A model generated the notes under the pieces. The model had not been told where the DNA came from, did not search any database, and was given only the letters and a program-made list of their open reading frames with translations. This document shows, piece by piece, positions 21,665 through 30,510 of a stretch of DNA of 38,611 nucleotides. The position numbers and the translations under genes were made by a program. Position 1 is the stretch's first letter. Every line of letters starts with the position of its first letter. Source of the stretch: Treponema sp. GTDB taxonomy: Bacteria > Spirochaetota > Spirochaetia > Treponematales > Treponemataceae. Location: NCBI GenBank assembly GCA_022510865.1, contig JAFLSQ010000020.1, forward strand, positions 1-38,611, read 5' to 3'.

Positions 21665-23203
21665 ATGATGGGAAATTGTATCAGAAAAAACAGGATTTTC
21701 ACAGTCATTTTTGCGGTGCTTGCAGTCACAATCGCGGGGGGCGCGTTTCCGCTCTGCGCAAAAGAGGTGGTTCTGGGCGGCAAGGCGGGGTGGTCGGATT
21801 ATCAGACCAAACAGAATCTTACTACTGGCAGAGGCCGGTACGGATATGACTGCATTCAGATTGAGACGAATTCGTTTGTCTATGACAGCGACACTGACCT
21901 TCTGATTGATTTTGAGAATTCTGCGGGAATAATCTCTGACGGCGACTATAAAATCCTGCGCAACAATCTGAGCGCGACGAACCGCACAAAAAACGAGCGG
22001 CTTGCCGGATTGAGCCGCAACCTTGGCGGACTGAGCGTGATGGGAAATCCGGGCACTTTTTTTGGCTCAGAAGGATTGACAGGCTCGTTCTCCATCGAAT
22101 TCTGGCTCTGCCCGTCACTTGTTGAGAACGGCGAGGTCATCTTCAACTGGGAATCGTCAAAAACCGTCGCGAACGAGCTTGTCTATCAGGTGCTTTCGGG
22201 AATGTTCGACAGAGGGCATCTTGAATGGTTTTTCTCAAATTTTTTTGATGGATTTGACACCCCGGACGGCCAGAACGAGATTCATCTGCGCGGAACGACG
22301 CGCCTGATTCCGAATGAGTGGAGCTATCACGTTCTTTCTTTTGACAGCGACACCGGGCTTCTGGAATACAGGCTGAACGGCAGCACAGAAGATTTGTGCT
22401 ATGTCACGTCCAACGGAATGGAGAGCGGCGAGGTTTTTCTTGTCTACCTTGGCACGCCTTCGGAAGTGAATTTGTGCGGCGAGTACACCGGTGCCATCGA
22501 CGACATCCGGATTTTAAGGCGGCCTTATGACAGCCCGTCTTTCCAGTCCGCGGATTACGGCGGAAAAATCGGGCACACGCAGTATCTTCCGCATGGCGGC
22601 AGGTTTGTCTCCCGCCCGATTATGATTTCCACCGGTGCGGTTCTCAAATCGCTTGAGGCAGAGATGAGTGTTCCCGCGCAGACCGATGTCTCTTTTTTCG
22701 TGCGCTCCGGGGATAATTTTTACAGCTGGACAGAGAGCGAGCCTGCATGGAGGCCGGTCAGAAGCGGCGAGCGGATTTCCGGCGTGAACGGACTTTATTT
22801 TCAGGTTGCGGCGGAACTTTATCCGGACGGAAGCGGGGAAATCACGCCGAGCATCACACAGATTGCCCTCAATTTTGATGAGCTTCCCGCGCCTCTTCCT
22901 CCGTTTGTCGTGAAAGCGTCAGCGGGAAACGGAAGCGTGACAATCTCCTGGAATTATTCTGTGGATGATACTGCCGGCGGTTACTATTTGTATTACGGAA
23001 GCCGCCCGGGTGAGTATTTGGGAAGGGTTGCCATTGAGGGCGAGTCCCCGATTGATGTAGGGAACACGACGAGTTTTACTGTCACCGGGCTTGAGAACGG
23101 AAAAATTTATTATTTCGCGCTGGCCGCTTGGTCTGCGCGTGACAAAAGAGTTGTTGGCGAGCTTTCAAAAGAGGTTTTCGCACGTCCGCTCGCGTACCGC
23201 TAG
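21665..23203 (+). CDS. Exported LamG-like / fibronectin type III protein
   Basis: A 512-residue protein with a signal peptide (basic NCIRKNR, hydrophobic core IFTVIFAVLAVTIAGGAFPLCA, then mature KEVVLGG). Residues ~60-310 form a LamG/concanavalin-A-like jelly roll (GSFSIEFWLCPSLVENGEVI; NEWSYHVLSFDSDTGLLEYRLNG; EYTGAIDDIRILRRPY). Residues ~310-410 form a second beta-rich segment. Residues ~415-510 form a fibronectin type III domain (APLPPFVVKASAGNGSVTIS; TVTGLENGKIYYFALAAWSA). These modules usually bind glycans or proteins at the cell surface or in the periplasm. Two ATG codons (21665, 21668) can start it and neither has a Shine-Dalgarno. It lies 15 nt upstream of the TPR gene and probably forms an operon with it. 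Confidence 0.82.
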   Translation: MMGNCIRKNRIFTVIFAVLAVTIAGGAFPLCAKEVVLGGKAGWSDYQTKQNLTTGRGRYGYDCIQIETNSFVYDSDTDLLIDFENSAGIISDGDYKILRNNLSATNRTKNERLAGLSRNLGGLSVMGNPGTFFGSEGLTGSFSIEFWLCPSLVENGEVIFNWESSKTVANELVYQVLSGMFDRGHLEWFFSNFFDGFDTPDGQNEIHLRGTTRLIPNEWSYHVLSFDSDTGLLEYRLNGSTEDLCYVTSNGMESGEVFLVYLGTPSEVNLCGEYTGAIDDIRILRRPYDSPSFQSADYGGKIGHTQYLPHGGRFVSRPIMISTGAVLKSLEAEMSVPAQTDVSFFVRSGDNFYSWTESEPAWRPVRSGERISGVNGLYFQVAAELYPDGSGEITPSITQIALNFDELPAPLPPFVVKASAGNGSVTISWNYSVDDTAGGYYLYYGSRPGEYLGRVAIEGESPIDVGNTTSFTVTGLENGKIYYFALAAWSARDKRVVGELSKEVFARPLAYR

Positions 23204-23218
23204 AGCTGGGAGGATTGC

Positions 23219-25801
23219 ATGGCAGCAGATTTGACGCTTACAAAGGCTCAGAATGCGGTGATGGCCCATGACTGGAGCACTGCCGCAAAACTTTACAAGG
23301 AACTTCTCAAAGGCGATGAGTCCAACATCGAATATTTGCGGGAACTTGGAAGCATTTATGTGAAATCCGGAGAGGATGAGCGGGCAATCCCTTATTACGA
23401 GCAGATAATCGCGGCTTTTCCAAATGATGTTGACGCGATGAACAGCCTTGGCGCGATTTTCCGCCGCCTCAAACGCTATGAGCAGTCAATCCAGATTCTT
23501 CAGCGGGCAAAAAAAGAGGACAAGGACACTGCCAGCGTGAACTACAACCTTGGCTTCACCTACAAAGAGATGGGGAATTTCGAGGAGGCCGTCAGCGCGT
23601 TCGAGTCGGTCATCACAGAGAATCCTGATGATGTGCTTGCCTACAATCATCTTGGGTCAATTTACTATGCGCAGAAAAATTACGGGAAATCAATCGCCAC
23701 ATACAAACGCGGATTGCAGGTTGACCCGAATCATCCCATTCTGAACTACAATCTTGCGCGCTGCTACGAGGCCGAGGATTCTTACCCGGATGCGGTGCGG
23801 TGCTACAACGCCGCGCTTAAAACCCGCCCCGGATGGCTTGACGCAATCGAAGATTTCAGTGCGCTTCTTATAAAATGCCAGCAGACAAAAACCGCGCAGG
23901 ATTTGGTCGAGCAGTCCATAAAACTGCATCCGATGGACACGAACCTTCTTTACACTCTTGGGAAGATTTATCTCCATCAGTTTGATTATGATAACGCGAC
24001 CCTGACTTTAAAAAAAGCGGACTCAATCAAATCAAACGATATTCAGATTTTGTCCGCGCTCGCGCAGGCCCTGGAAAAAGGCGCGAATCCCGAGGAGGCG
24101 CTTGAGAAAGTCCTTGAGGCAATGGACGTTGACCCGGACAACAAGGAAATCCGCAAGCAGTACGTGCACACGCTCCTTTCTGCCGAGCATTACGACAAGG
24201 CGCTCGGAAATCTTAAAGAACTTTATGATGAGACCGGCGGCTCTGATTTGGAAGTGCTTGATTTGTACGGCCAGTATTATATCTGCCAGGGCGACGAGGA
24301 AGCCGCGAACGAATATTACGGCAAAATAAAAAAACTTGACCGTCACTACAAAGATTACATTCTGGAGGCCGCAGACCGATATATCCAGACCGGAAACTAC
24401 GACAATGCAGAAAAATACGCGAATGAATTTGTCGGGCAGCGCGAGAAATCTCCGGAAGGCTACGCAAAACTTGGAAAAATCTATGCAGCAAGAGGAAAAT
24501 TGCAGAGCGCGCGCGAATTGTACGAGAAAAGCATAAGCATTGCGGGCGGAAGCATCAGCTCGAACAGCGCGATAAAACGCCTTGACGCGAAGTTGCAGGA
24601 AAATCCGCATGATGATAATGCTGCCGCCCAAGTTGAATTGCCCGCGCAAGAAAATGCGGCTCAGCACATCGATGTTTCTGCGCCGCAAATCCCGGATGAC
24701 GCGCAGAGGCAGGACAATCCCGCTGAGATTCCTGACGATTCCCTGCCCGAGGCTTTGGACGAGGCTCCGTCTTTGAGCGACCTTGCCGAGGATGACGGCG
24801 AGTTTGATCCGAATCTTTTTGGCGATGACGAGCCGCTTCCCGAGGAAAACGCGCCTGATGAGAGCGGCCATGCGGACAATCAGCCGGATTTTGGCGATGA
24901 TGATTTTATTCCGCTCACGGACGAGCTTGCCGATGAAGCCGAGGACGATTTTTGGAGCGAATTCGCGGACGCTGATGATTCTGACCCCGCTTCCGAGGAC
25001 GACGCGCCTGCGCCTGAAAGCGGACTGGAGCCTGTTTTTGATGACGAGCCTGTGCCCGAGAACCTGCCCGAGGCAAATGATGAGCCGGAGAAGCCGGAGG
25101 AAAATCCGGGTGCGCCAATCACCGAGGATTTCATAAAACAGGCCGTTGAGGACGCGATTGAGGCGAGGCTTAATCAGATGATGCCGGAAAATCCTGCGGA
25201 AAAATCTGATGACAACGCGGATTTGATTCGCGAGGCCGTGGAAAAAGCGGTTGAGGCGCGGCTCCAGCAGATGCTGCCTGAGAGCGCCGAGGACGAGGAG
25301 AATTTCATCGATGTTGATGATTTTGCCCTGATTTCTGCGGACGATGATTCTGACTCCGCCGATGATTCTGCGGAGATGCTCGGGAAAATCCAGAGAATTC
25401 TTAAAAACACGGATTTGCAGACCGTCTCCTCCGACCAGATTGACCTTTTCAAGACGCTGCGCGGACTTCTGGACTGTCTTCCGGATGGCGAGCGCAACAA
25501 ATCAATCGCGCACAGAATGTGTATGCTCCTTGCATATCTGATAGACAAACTCTCCGGCAAGCCCGGGCTTCTTGCTACAAGCGAGTCGCTCATAAAATCC
25601 GGGGTTCTGGGCGACCAGTACATGAGCCAGCTTTCCTATGAGAAAGGTGGGGAAATCACCGGCGAGATGATTTCAAAAGTTCTTGTGGATATGAAAAACC
25701 TCTCTGATTTTCTTGACGACCGCGAGGTTGCAAGGGGGCTTTGTGCCAGCGCGGACGGCATTCTGGAGCAGATTGAGCTTGGCAACCTGAGCGTCCTCTG
25801 A
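23219..25801 (+). CDS. Long TPR-repeat protein with acidic disordered linker
   Basis: An 860-residue protein in three parts. Residues 1-~460 are at least ten tetratricopeptide repeats (e.g. AVMAHDWSTAAKLYKELLKG; YNLGFTYKEMGNFEEAVSAF; YNHLGSIYYAQKNYGKSIAT), a scaffold for protein-protein contacts. Residues ~460-640 are a very acidic, Pro/Asp/Glu-rich linker. Residues ~640-690 contain two copies of a helical motif, QAVEDAIEARLNQMMPE and EAVEKAVEARLQQMLPE. The final ~150 residues are a predicted helical domain (LFKTLRGLLDCLPDGERNKS...). No signal peptide is visible, so it is probably cytoplasmic or membrane-associated by partners. A GGGAGG ribosome-binding site precedes the ATG. The specific role is unknown; the pairing with an exported LamG protein is noted only as context. 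Confidence 0.85.
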   Translation: MAADLTLTKAQNAVMAHDWSTAAKLYKELLKGDESNIEYLRELGSIYVKSGEDERAIPYYEQIIAAFPNDVDAMNSLGAIFRRLKRYEQSIQILQRAKKEDKDTASVNYNLGFTYKEMGNFEEAVSAFESVITENPDDVLAYNHLGSIYYAQKNYGKSIATYKRGLQVDPNHPILNYNLARCYEAEDSYPDAVRCYNAALKTRPGWLDAIEDFSALLIKCQQTKTAQDLVEQSIKLHPMDTNLLYTLGKIYLHQFDYDNATLTLKKADSIKSNDIQILSALAQALEKGANPEEALEKVLEAMDVDPDNKEIRKQYVHTLLSAEHYDKALGNLKELYDETGGSDLEVLDLYGQYYICQGDEEAANEYYGKIKKLDRHYKDYILEAADRYIQTGNYDNAEKYANEFVGQREKSPEGYAKLGKIYAARGKLQSARELYEKSISIAGGSISSNSAIKRLDAKLQENPHDDNAAAQVELPAQENAAQHIDVSAPQIPDDAQRQDNPAEIPDDSLPEALDEAPSLSDLAEDDGEFDPNLFGDDEPLPEENAPDESGHADNQPDFGDDDFIPLTDELADEAEDDFWSEFADADDSDPASEDDAPAPESGLEPVFDDEPVPENLPEANDEPEKPEENPGAPITEDFIKQAVEDAIEARLNQMMPENPAEKSDDNADLIREAVEKAVEARLQQMLPESAEDEENFIDVDDFALISADDDSDSADDSAEMLGKIQRILKNTDLQTVSSDQIDLFKTLRGLLDCLPDGERNKSIAHRMCMLLAYLIDKLSGKPGLLATSESLIKSGVLGDQYMSQLSYEKGGEITGEMISKVLVDMKNLSDFLDDREVARGLCASADGILEQIELGNLSVL

Positions 25802-25803
25802 AA

Positions 25804-25831
25804 CTGCCCGCTGCGGCGGGCAGACATTTTT
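25804..25831 (+). terminator. Intrinsic terminator after the TPR gene
   Basis: CTGCCCGC (25804-25811) pairs with GCGGGCAG (25816-25823), loop TGCG, followed by ACATTTTT. It works mainly for the plus strand; the minus-strand M24 gene converges here without a clear T-run of its own. Confidence 0.85.
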
Positions 25832-25889
25832 GCGCAGGATGTCACTTTGCAGGAAACGCATTTTGTCCGCAGAATTTACAGTGCAAGAT

Positions 25890-27038
25890 TTAAATGCGGA
25901 TGATGCGGGCGCGGGTAATCACCTCGTTGCCGTCTTCTGTAATCAGAATGTCGTTCTCCAGACGTGTTCCGCCAATCGCAGTGTCGTAAAGTCCCGGCTC
26001 TAACGTCACAATCATTCCGGGCTGAAATTTCAGTTCCGGCGGCATTTTTGGGCTTATCCTCGGATACTCGTGGATTTCCAGCCCGATTGCGTGGCCAAGG
26101 CAGTGCGGCATTTTTCTTTTTGCGGCCGAAAAAACTGAATCCGCTTTTTTTGATGCTTCAACGATGGTGTGCTCCGGGGTGTAAAGTCTGAGGCACTCAT
26201 CGAACGCTTTCTGAACCAGCTCCAGCTGATTTTCCTGCTCGGGCGTGAGAGGGCCTTTCGCGACCGTTATTGTAGTGTCGCTGGTGTAGCCTTTGTAGAC
26301 AACGCCAAAATCAAGGATTGAAAGACCTGTGTCCGGCCATTTTGCGTTTGTGTATCCCGGAAAAGCGTGGATTGCGAAACTGCGCGACGGGCCTGCCGCA
26401 AGGGTGTCAAAGCCTGTGCGATCACAGCCGTTCTCGCGGAGCATCCGTTCAATCAGGAGGGCTGTGTCCGTCTCTGTCTGGATTCTGCCGTCTTTAATCC
26501 GCGCCTCAATCTCATCAATTATCAGGTCGCCGACGCGGGCGGCTTCTTTCGTGCACTCAATCTCGTAATCGTCCTTAATCATCCGGCAGTCCGCCACGAA
26601 TTTGTGCGCGCCGTCCTCCTTGCAGCGGCAGTCGTAATTTCCAAGCTCGTCGATGAACTGCAAGTACTGCGGATAAGTGAGGTAGGGCGGAAATTCAATT
26701 TTGCTGTTCGCGCCGTGGGAATAGCAGACGTTCAGCAGGGCTTTCACCGCGGCAATCTCGCTGTTTTTATAGCGCGTGTACGGAACGAGTTTGTCGCAGA
26801 ATCCGTTTTTTCTGGCAAGATTCTCGTCCCACGGAATGAGGACGGTGAAGCCATCAGTAAAAATAATGAGAACCGCATCGTTCGCGTGGCCTGTGAAATA
26901 TGCGAGCGACGGATCGCGGTGCGCCTCGCTGTCTATGAAAACGCATGCGCCGATGTTGTTCTCTTTAAGATAGTCAGCCAGACGCTCACGCCTTGTCTTG
27001 AAAATCTGTGATAGTTCCTGCTGTGTGTAGTCTCTCAT
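25890..27038 (-). CDS. M24 family aminopeptidase (Xaa-Pro peptidase type)
   Basis: A 382-residue metallopeptidase with an N-terminal creatinase-type domain (1-~150) and a C-terminal pita-bread catalytic domain. The five dinuclear-metal ligands can be placed in LSILDFGVVYKG (Asp), YTSDTTIT (Asp), HCLGHAIGLEIHE (His, with the second His of the active site), MIVTLEPGLY (Glu) and GGTRLENDILIT (Glu). This matches Xaa-Pro aminopeptidase/dipeptidase (M24B), which removes N-terminal residues preceding proline. It starts 2 nt after the murJ stop codon on the same strand, so it is translated from the murJ message. No signal peptide is present, consistent with cytoplasmic turnover of imported peptides. 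The exact substrate preference is not readable. Confidence 0.9.
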   Translation of the reverse strand: MRDYTQQELSQIFKTRRERLADYLKENNIGACVFIDSEAHRDPSLAYFTGHANDAVLIIFTDGFTVLIPWDENLARKNGFCDKLVPYTRYKNSEIAAVKALLNVCYSHGANSKIEFPPYLTYPQYLQFIDELGNYDCRCKEDGAHKFVADCRMIKDDYEIECTKEAARVGDLIIDEIEARIKDGRIQTETDTALLIERMLRENGCDRTGFDTLAAGPSRSFAIHAFPGYTNAKWPDTGLSILDFGVVYKGYTSDTTITVAKGPLTPEQENQLELVQKAFDECLRLYTPEHTIVEASKKADSVFSAAKRKMPHCLGHAIGLEIHEYPRISPKMPPELKFQPGMIVTLEPGLYDTAIGGTRLENDILITEDGNEVITRARIIRI

Positions 27039-27040
27039 TT

Positions 27041-28681
27041 TTATGACCTTCTTTTTAATTTTTTCATTACAATTACCGCAATCTCATCTTTTGTGATGAC
27101 AAGCTCCGCAATCCCGATGAGCGCGAAAATCAGGGCGGATATGATGGCGGGAAGCCCGAACGCAAAAATCCTGCTCTGCGACGCGAGGCGTGCTGTCAGA
27201 ATCCGGTGGATGAGGGCGCACGGCACGGCGGCAATCAGCGAGTAAGCCGCAATTTTAAGCGTGTAAATCAGCGTGCCGCGCACAAGTCGTGCCACTTGCA
27301 TCGATTCCATTTTGCGCATGAACACGAAAAGAAAAACTGTGTTCACAAGGCTTGCAAGGCTGAGCGCGAGCGCGATTCCGTTGCCGCCCATTGTCCGCGA
27401 GAAAATCAGGACAAGAATGATGTTCGAGGCAAAACTGATTAGCCCGGCGAGCGTTGGCAGTTTGGGTTTTTTCTGGGCGTAAAACGCGGGCGAGATAATC
27501 CGGTTAAGCGCGATGAAAAGCAGCCCTGCAATGTGGAAGCGGAATTCTCCCAGCGTGAGCCGCACAGATTCCTCATCAAAAAGGCGGTTTTTATAAAGCA
27601 GGGAAATCAGCTCGCGCCCGGTGATGAGCGAGTACGCCGTAATCGGGATGGAGATGAGCGTCATTGTCCTGATTGCCTGCAAGAGCATCGAGTTGAATTC
27701 CTGCCATTCGTTTTTGTTCGCATGGCCGGACAAATCAGGCAGAATCACCGTGCCGATTGACACCGCGAAAATCCCGAGAATCAGTTCCTGAAGCCGCAGA
27801 CTGTATTGCAGGCTTGACGCGATTCCCTCGCCGACCCGTTTTGCCATTGATGTGGACACAACGTCATTGAGCTGGTAGGCGGCAATCCCCACGACCGTTG
27901 GCAGAATCAGCGCGATTACTTTCCTTGTTCCCGGATTCGCAAAAGTCCTGCGCAAAGATGTCAGCCTGATTTTCCAGCCCGTCCTGCGCAGGAACGGCCA
28001 CTGAAAGCCTGCCTGCACGGTTCCGCCAATCACCACTCCGATTGACATTGCGCGTGCTGGGTTCGATGTGTGCGGCGCAAGAAGGTAGGTTGCAAGAATC
28101 ACAATTCCGTTGAAAAATACCGGCGTTATTCCCGATGGCGCGAAAATATTGCAGCCGTTCAAAATCCCCTGGAAGAAGGCAGCCACGGAAATCAGGAAAA
28201 GATACGGGAACATTATGCGCGTGAGCGTGGCGGTCTCCTGAGTCTCGCGCAGATAGTATTCGAACTGGGCGGCGTAATCCGCGGAGCCGGCCGCCGGCGC
28301 TTTGCAGAAAAGCGGCATCAGAAACGGCGTGATTATAATCCCAATAACTACGATGCAGGCCGTCAGAAAAGTCACGAGCGTGAAAGTTGACGTGATGAAA
28401 GTCTGCGTGTCTTTTTTGTTCTCCTCGGACTGGCCTTTTGACAGATATTCTTTAAAAGTTGGGATGAAAGCCACCGAGATTGCGTTCTCCGCGAAAAGTC
28501 TGCGCAGAAGATTGGGAATCATGAAGGCAACGGTGAAGCAGTCGGCATAAATTCCGGTTCCAAGGAATGATGCTTTGGTCATCTCGCGGATAAGCCCCAT
28601 AATCCGCGAGAGCAGGGTCATAAAAGAAAGCACCAGCCCCGAGTGAATCAGCGATTTTTTTGACTTCTCTGTTTTTTCCAT
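27041..28681 (-). CDS. murJ: Lipid II flippase MurJ (MviN)
   Basis: A 546-residue inner-membrane protein with about 14 helices, of the MOP/MurJ family that flips lipid II to the periplasmic face for peptidoglycan synthesis. Signatures are the N-terminal SGLVLSFMTLLSRIMGLIRE, the NLLRRLFAENAISVAFIPTF loop with the conserved Arg pair, and FFNGIVILATYLLAPHTSNP. The start at 28681 is supported by the conserved N-terminus. The upstream DNA shows TTGAAC-17-TATCAT with the -10 ending 11 bases before the ATG and no Shine-Dalgarno. It is the first gene of a two-gene unit with the M24 peptidase and is divergent from the adenylate cyclase operon. Confidence 0.95.
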   Translation of the reverse strand: MEKTEKSKKSLIHSGLVLSFMTLLSRIMGLIREMTKASFLGTGIYADCFTVAFMIPNLLRRLFAENAISVAFIPTFKEYLSKGQSEENKKDTQTFITSTFTLVTFLTACIVVIGIIITPFLMPLFCKAPAAGSADYAAQFEYYLRETQETATLTRIMFPYLFLISVAAFFQGILNGCNIFAPSGITPVFFNGIVILATYLLAPHTSNPARAMSIGVVIGGTVQAGFQWPFLRRTGWKIRLTSLRRTFANPGTRKVIALILPTVVGIAAYQLNDVVSTSMAKRVGEGIASSLQYSLRLQELILGIFAVSIGTVILPDLSGHANKNEWQEFNSMLLQAIRTMTLISIPITAYSLITGRELISLLYKNRLFDEESVRLTLGEFRFHIAGLLFIALNRIISPAFYAQKKPKLPTLAGLISFASNIILVLIFSRTMGGNGIALALSLASLVNTVFLFVFMRKMESMQVARLVRGTLIYTLKIAAYSLIAAVPCALIHRILTARLASQSRIFAFGLPAIISALIFALIGIAELVITKDEIAVIVMKKLKRRS

Positions 28682-28692
28682 AACGCTGTTTT

Positions 28693-28721
28693 ATGATAAA
28701 AAAATTGTGTTTTTTGTTCAA
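28693..28721 (-). promoter_or_regulatory. Promoter of murJ, overlapping the divergent cyclase promoter
   Basis: Minus strand: TTGAAC (28721-28716), 17 bases, TATCAT (28698-28693). It occupies almost the same DNA as the plus-strand promoter at 28705-28733, so the two transcripts should compete for polymerase. Confidence 0.65.
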
Positions 28722-28733
28722 TTCGTTTATAAT
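28705..28733 (+). promoter_or_regulatory. Promoter of the adenylate cyclase operon
   Basis: TTGTGT (28705-28710), 17 bases, perfect TATAAT (28728-28733). The leader is about 55 nt with GGAGG at 28781-28785, nine bases before the TTG start. Confidence 0.75.
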
Positions 28734-28794
28734 ATTTTAACGATTTTTACGCGCAAACTGATTATAAAAAGTTTTAGTTCGGAGGCAACTCGCT

Positions 28795-30510
28795 TTGTCA
28801 GGTAAATTCAGAATTTTTTCCAGAGTCGGAAAAACTGCGATTATACCGCTCAGGATGAAAATCCTGATTATTTTTCTGAGTCTGATTATCCTGTCTAATT
28901 TTGCGACGAATTTCATTTCTGTGCAGCTCACGCAAAAAGAGATTATCAATCTTAACAACACGATTATGGTGCAGCAGCTAAAGGAGCTGTTCAATAATGC
29001 CGCGAGCCAGTTTCAGATTTTCGCGTATTCTGGCGACCGCGAATCCTGCAACGAGTCCATGCGCAATGTGGCCGCAAGCGGGTTCGGCAATCCCAACAGC
29101 ATTGCGGTGGGCGTGAATGATGACGGCAGGATTTTTTTTATGGCAAGCCGCAACCCGGAATCTGACTGGGATGTTTTCCCCGATTCGGACGCGCTGTCCA
29201 GACTGAACGCGCAGAAATCCCTGGGGATTGAGGAAGGCTCCGTCACTTTTGTCGTTGATGAGACCGAATATTTTGGCGTGTATAAATTTCAGGACGACTG
29301 GAACTATTATATCATCCGCGCGGAACGCCGCTCAGATTTGGACGAGAAAAACTACAGGATTTACGGCTATATCTCAATTCTGATTGCAAGCCTCACAATC
29401 ATGTTCATTGTGATTGGCTATTTTATTCTGCGCAAGGAATTCCACCTGCTCAGCAAAATCACAGGCGAGCTAATCGAGATGCAGGCAAAAAAACAGCTCA
29501 GGCTGATTGATTTGACCGGCGCTCCGAACGATGACGTGACTTACCTTGCCGCATCTTTCAACAGCCTCTCGTCGCAGATGAACAGCCTGCTCGGAACTTT
29601 CCAGAAATTCGTGTCAAAGGATATTGTCGCAAAGGCGTACAAAGGGCTTGACGTGGGTCTGGAGGGAAGTCAGCAGGAGCTTACAATGCTTTTTTCCGAT
29701 GTGAAGAGCTTCACGTACCGCACAGAGACTCTTGGGAACGATATTATTGAGGTTCTGAACGTCCACTACAACCGCGTGATTCAGAACGTGCATGACAGCC
29801 ACGGAATTGTCGGCTCAATCATCGGGGATGCGATTCTTGCGGTCTACGGCACTTTGGGCGCGGAAAAATCAAAATCATACAACGCGATTGCGTCCGCGTG
29901 GAGCATCACTCGCTCAACTGCGGAGCTTCGCGCGGAGATGCTCGGCCGCCGCCAGAAAATTGAGGCGACACGCGCGCTCACAGAATCCGAGGAGCGGGTT
30001 TTTCAGGCGGTCCTTGTGGATGTTGGCGTGGGAATTGACGGCGGCAACGTTTTTTACGGCACAATCGGGCGGAACGACTCGCAGGACCCGTTGCAGGCGC
30101 ACATGGCGAACACTGTAATCGGGGACACGGTGAATTCCGCGTCCCGGCTGGAAGGTCTCACGCGGATTTATCACATTCCGGTTGTGGTGTCCGAGTATGT
30201 AAAGGACGAGGTCGAGCGTGAGTCATCCCGCTACAGATTTTTTGAGATTGACACCGTGCAGGTCAAGGGAAAGACTCAGGGCAAAAAAATCTATTTTCCG
30301 TTTGACACAGAGACCATGGATTCTGAGCTTATCGGAAAATACGAGCGTTTTGAGGAGGGGCTTGCTGCGTATTACAGCGGAGAGTGGCCGTCCGCAAGAA
30401 AAATCTTTAAAGAGACCGGGCTTGATGTCACGCAGGTTTTTTTGGAGCGCATGGGGAACAGGAGCGTGCCTGACAATTGGAGCGGAATATGGGCAATGAC
30501 AACGAAATAA
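28795..30510 (+). CDS. Membrane-anchored class III adenylate/guanylate cyclase
   Basis: A 571-residue sensor-type nucleotide cyclase. TM1 (about 20-42) and TM2 (about 195-217) frame a ~150-residue extracytoplasmic sensor domain. A HAMP-like helix follows (about 218-275), then the catalytic domain (about 295-510). The two metal Asp residues are Asp302 (LFSDVKSFT) and Asp345 (IGDAILAVYG). The transition-state pair is Asn447 and Arg451 (IGDTVNSASRLEGL), so it looks catalytically complete. The Lys that usually selects adenine (K-F-I-G-D in other bacterial cyclases) is Ser341 here, so base specificity is less certain. The TTG start is supported by GGAGG 9 nt upstream; an ATG 20 codons later is the alternative. 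It heads a four-gene operon. The likely product is cAMP, matching the cNMP regulator at 12426. Confidence 0.9.
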   Translation: MSGKFRIFSRVGKTAIIPLRMKILIIFLSLIILSNFATNFISVQLTQKEIINLNNTIMVQQLKELFNNAASQFQIFAYSGDRESCNESMRNVAASGFGNPNSIAVGVNDDGRIFFMASRNPESDWDVFPDSDALSRLNAQKSLGIEEGSVTFVVDETEYFGVYKFQDDWNYYIIRAERRSDLDEKNYRIYGYISILIASLTIMFIVIGYFILRKEFHLLSKITGELIEMQAKKQLRLIDLTGAPNDDVTYLAASFNSLSSQMNSLLGTFQKFVSKDIVAKAYKGLDVGLEGSQQELTMLFSDVKSFTYRTETLGNDIIEVLNVHYNRVIQNVHDSHGIVGSIIGDAILAVYGTLGAEKSKSYNAIASAWSITRSTAELRAEMLGRRQKIEATRALTESEERVFQAVLVDVGVGIDGGNVFYGTIGRNDSQDPLQAHMANTVIGDTVNSASRLEGLTRIYHIPVVVSEYVKDEVERESSRYRFFEIDTVQVKGKTQGKKIYFPFDTETMDSELIGKYERFEEGLAAYYSGEWPSARKIFKETGLDVTQVFLERMGNRSVPDNWSGIWAMTTK

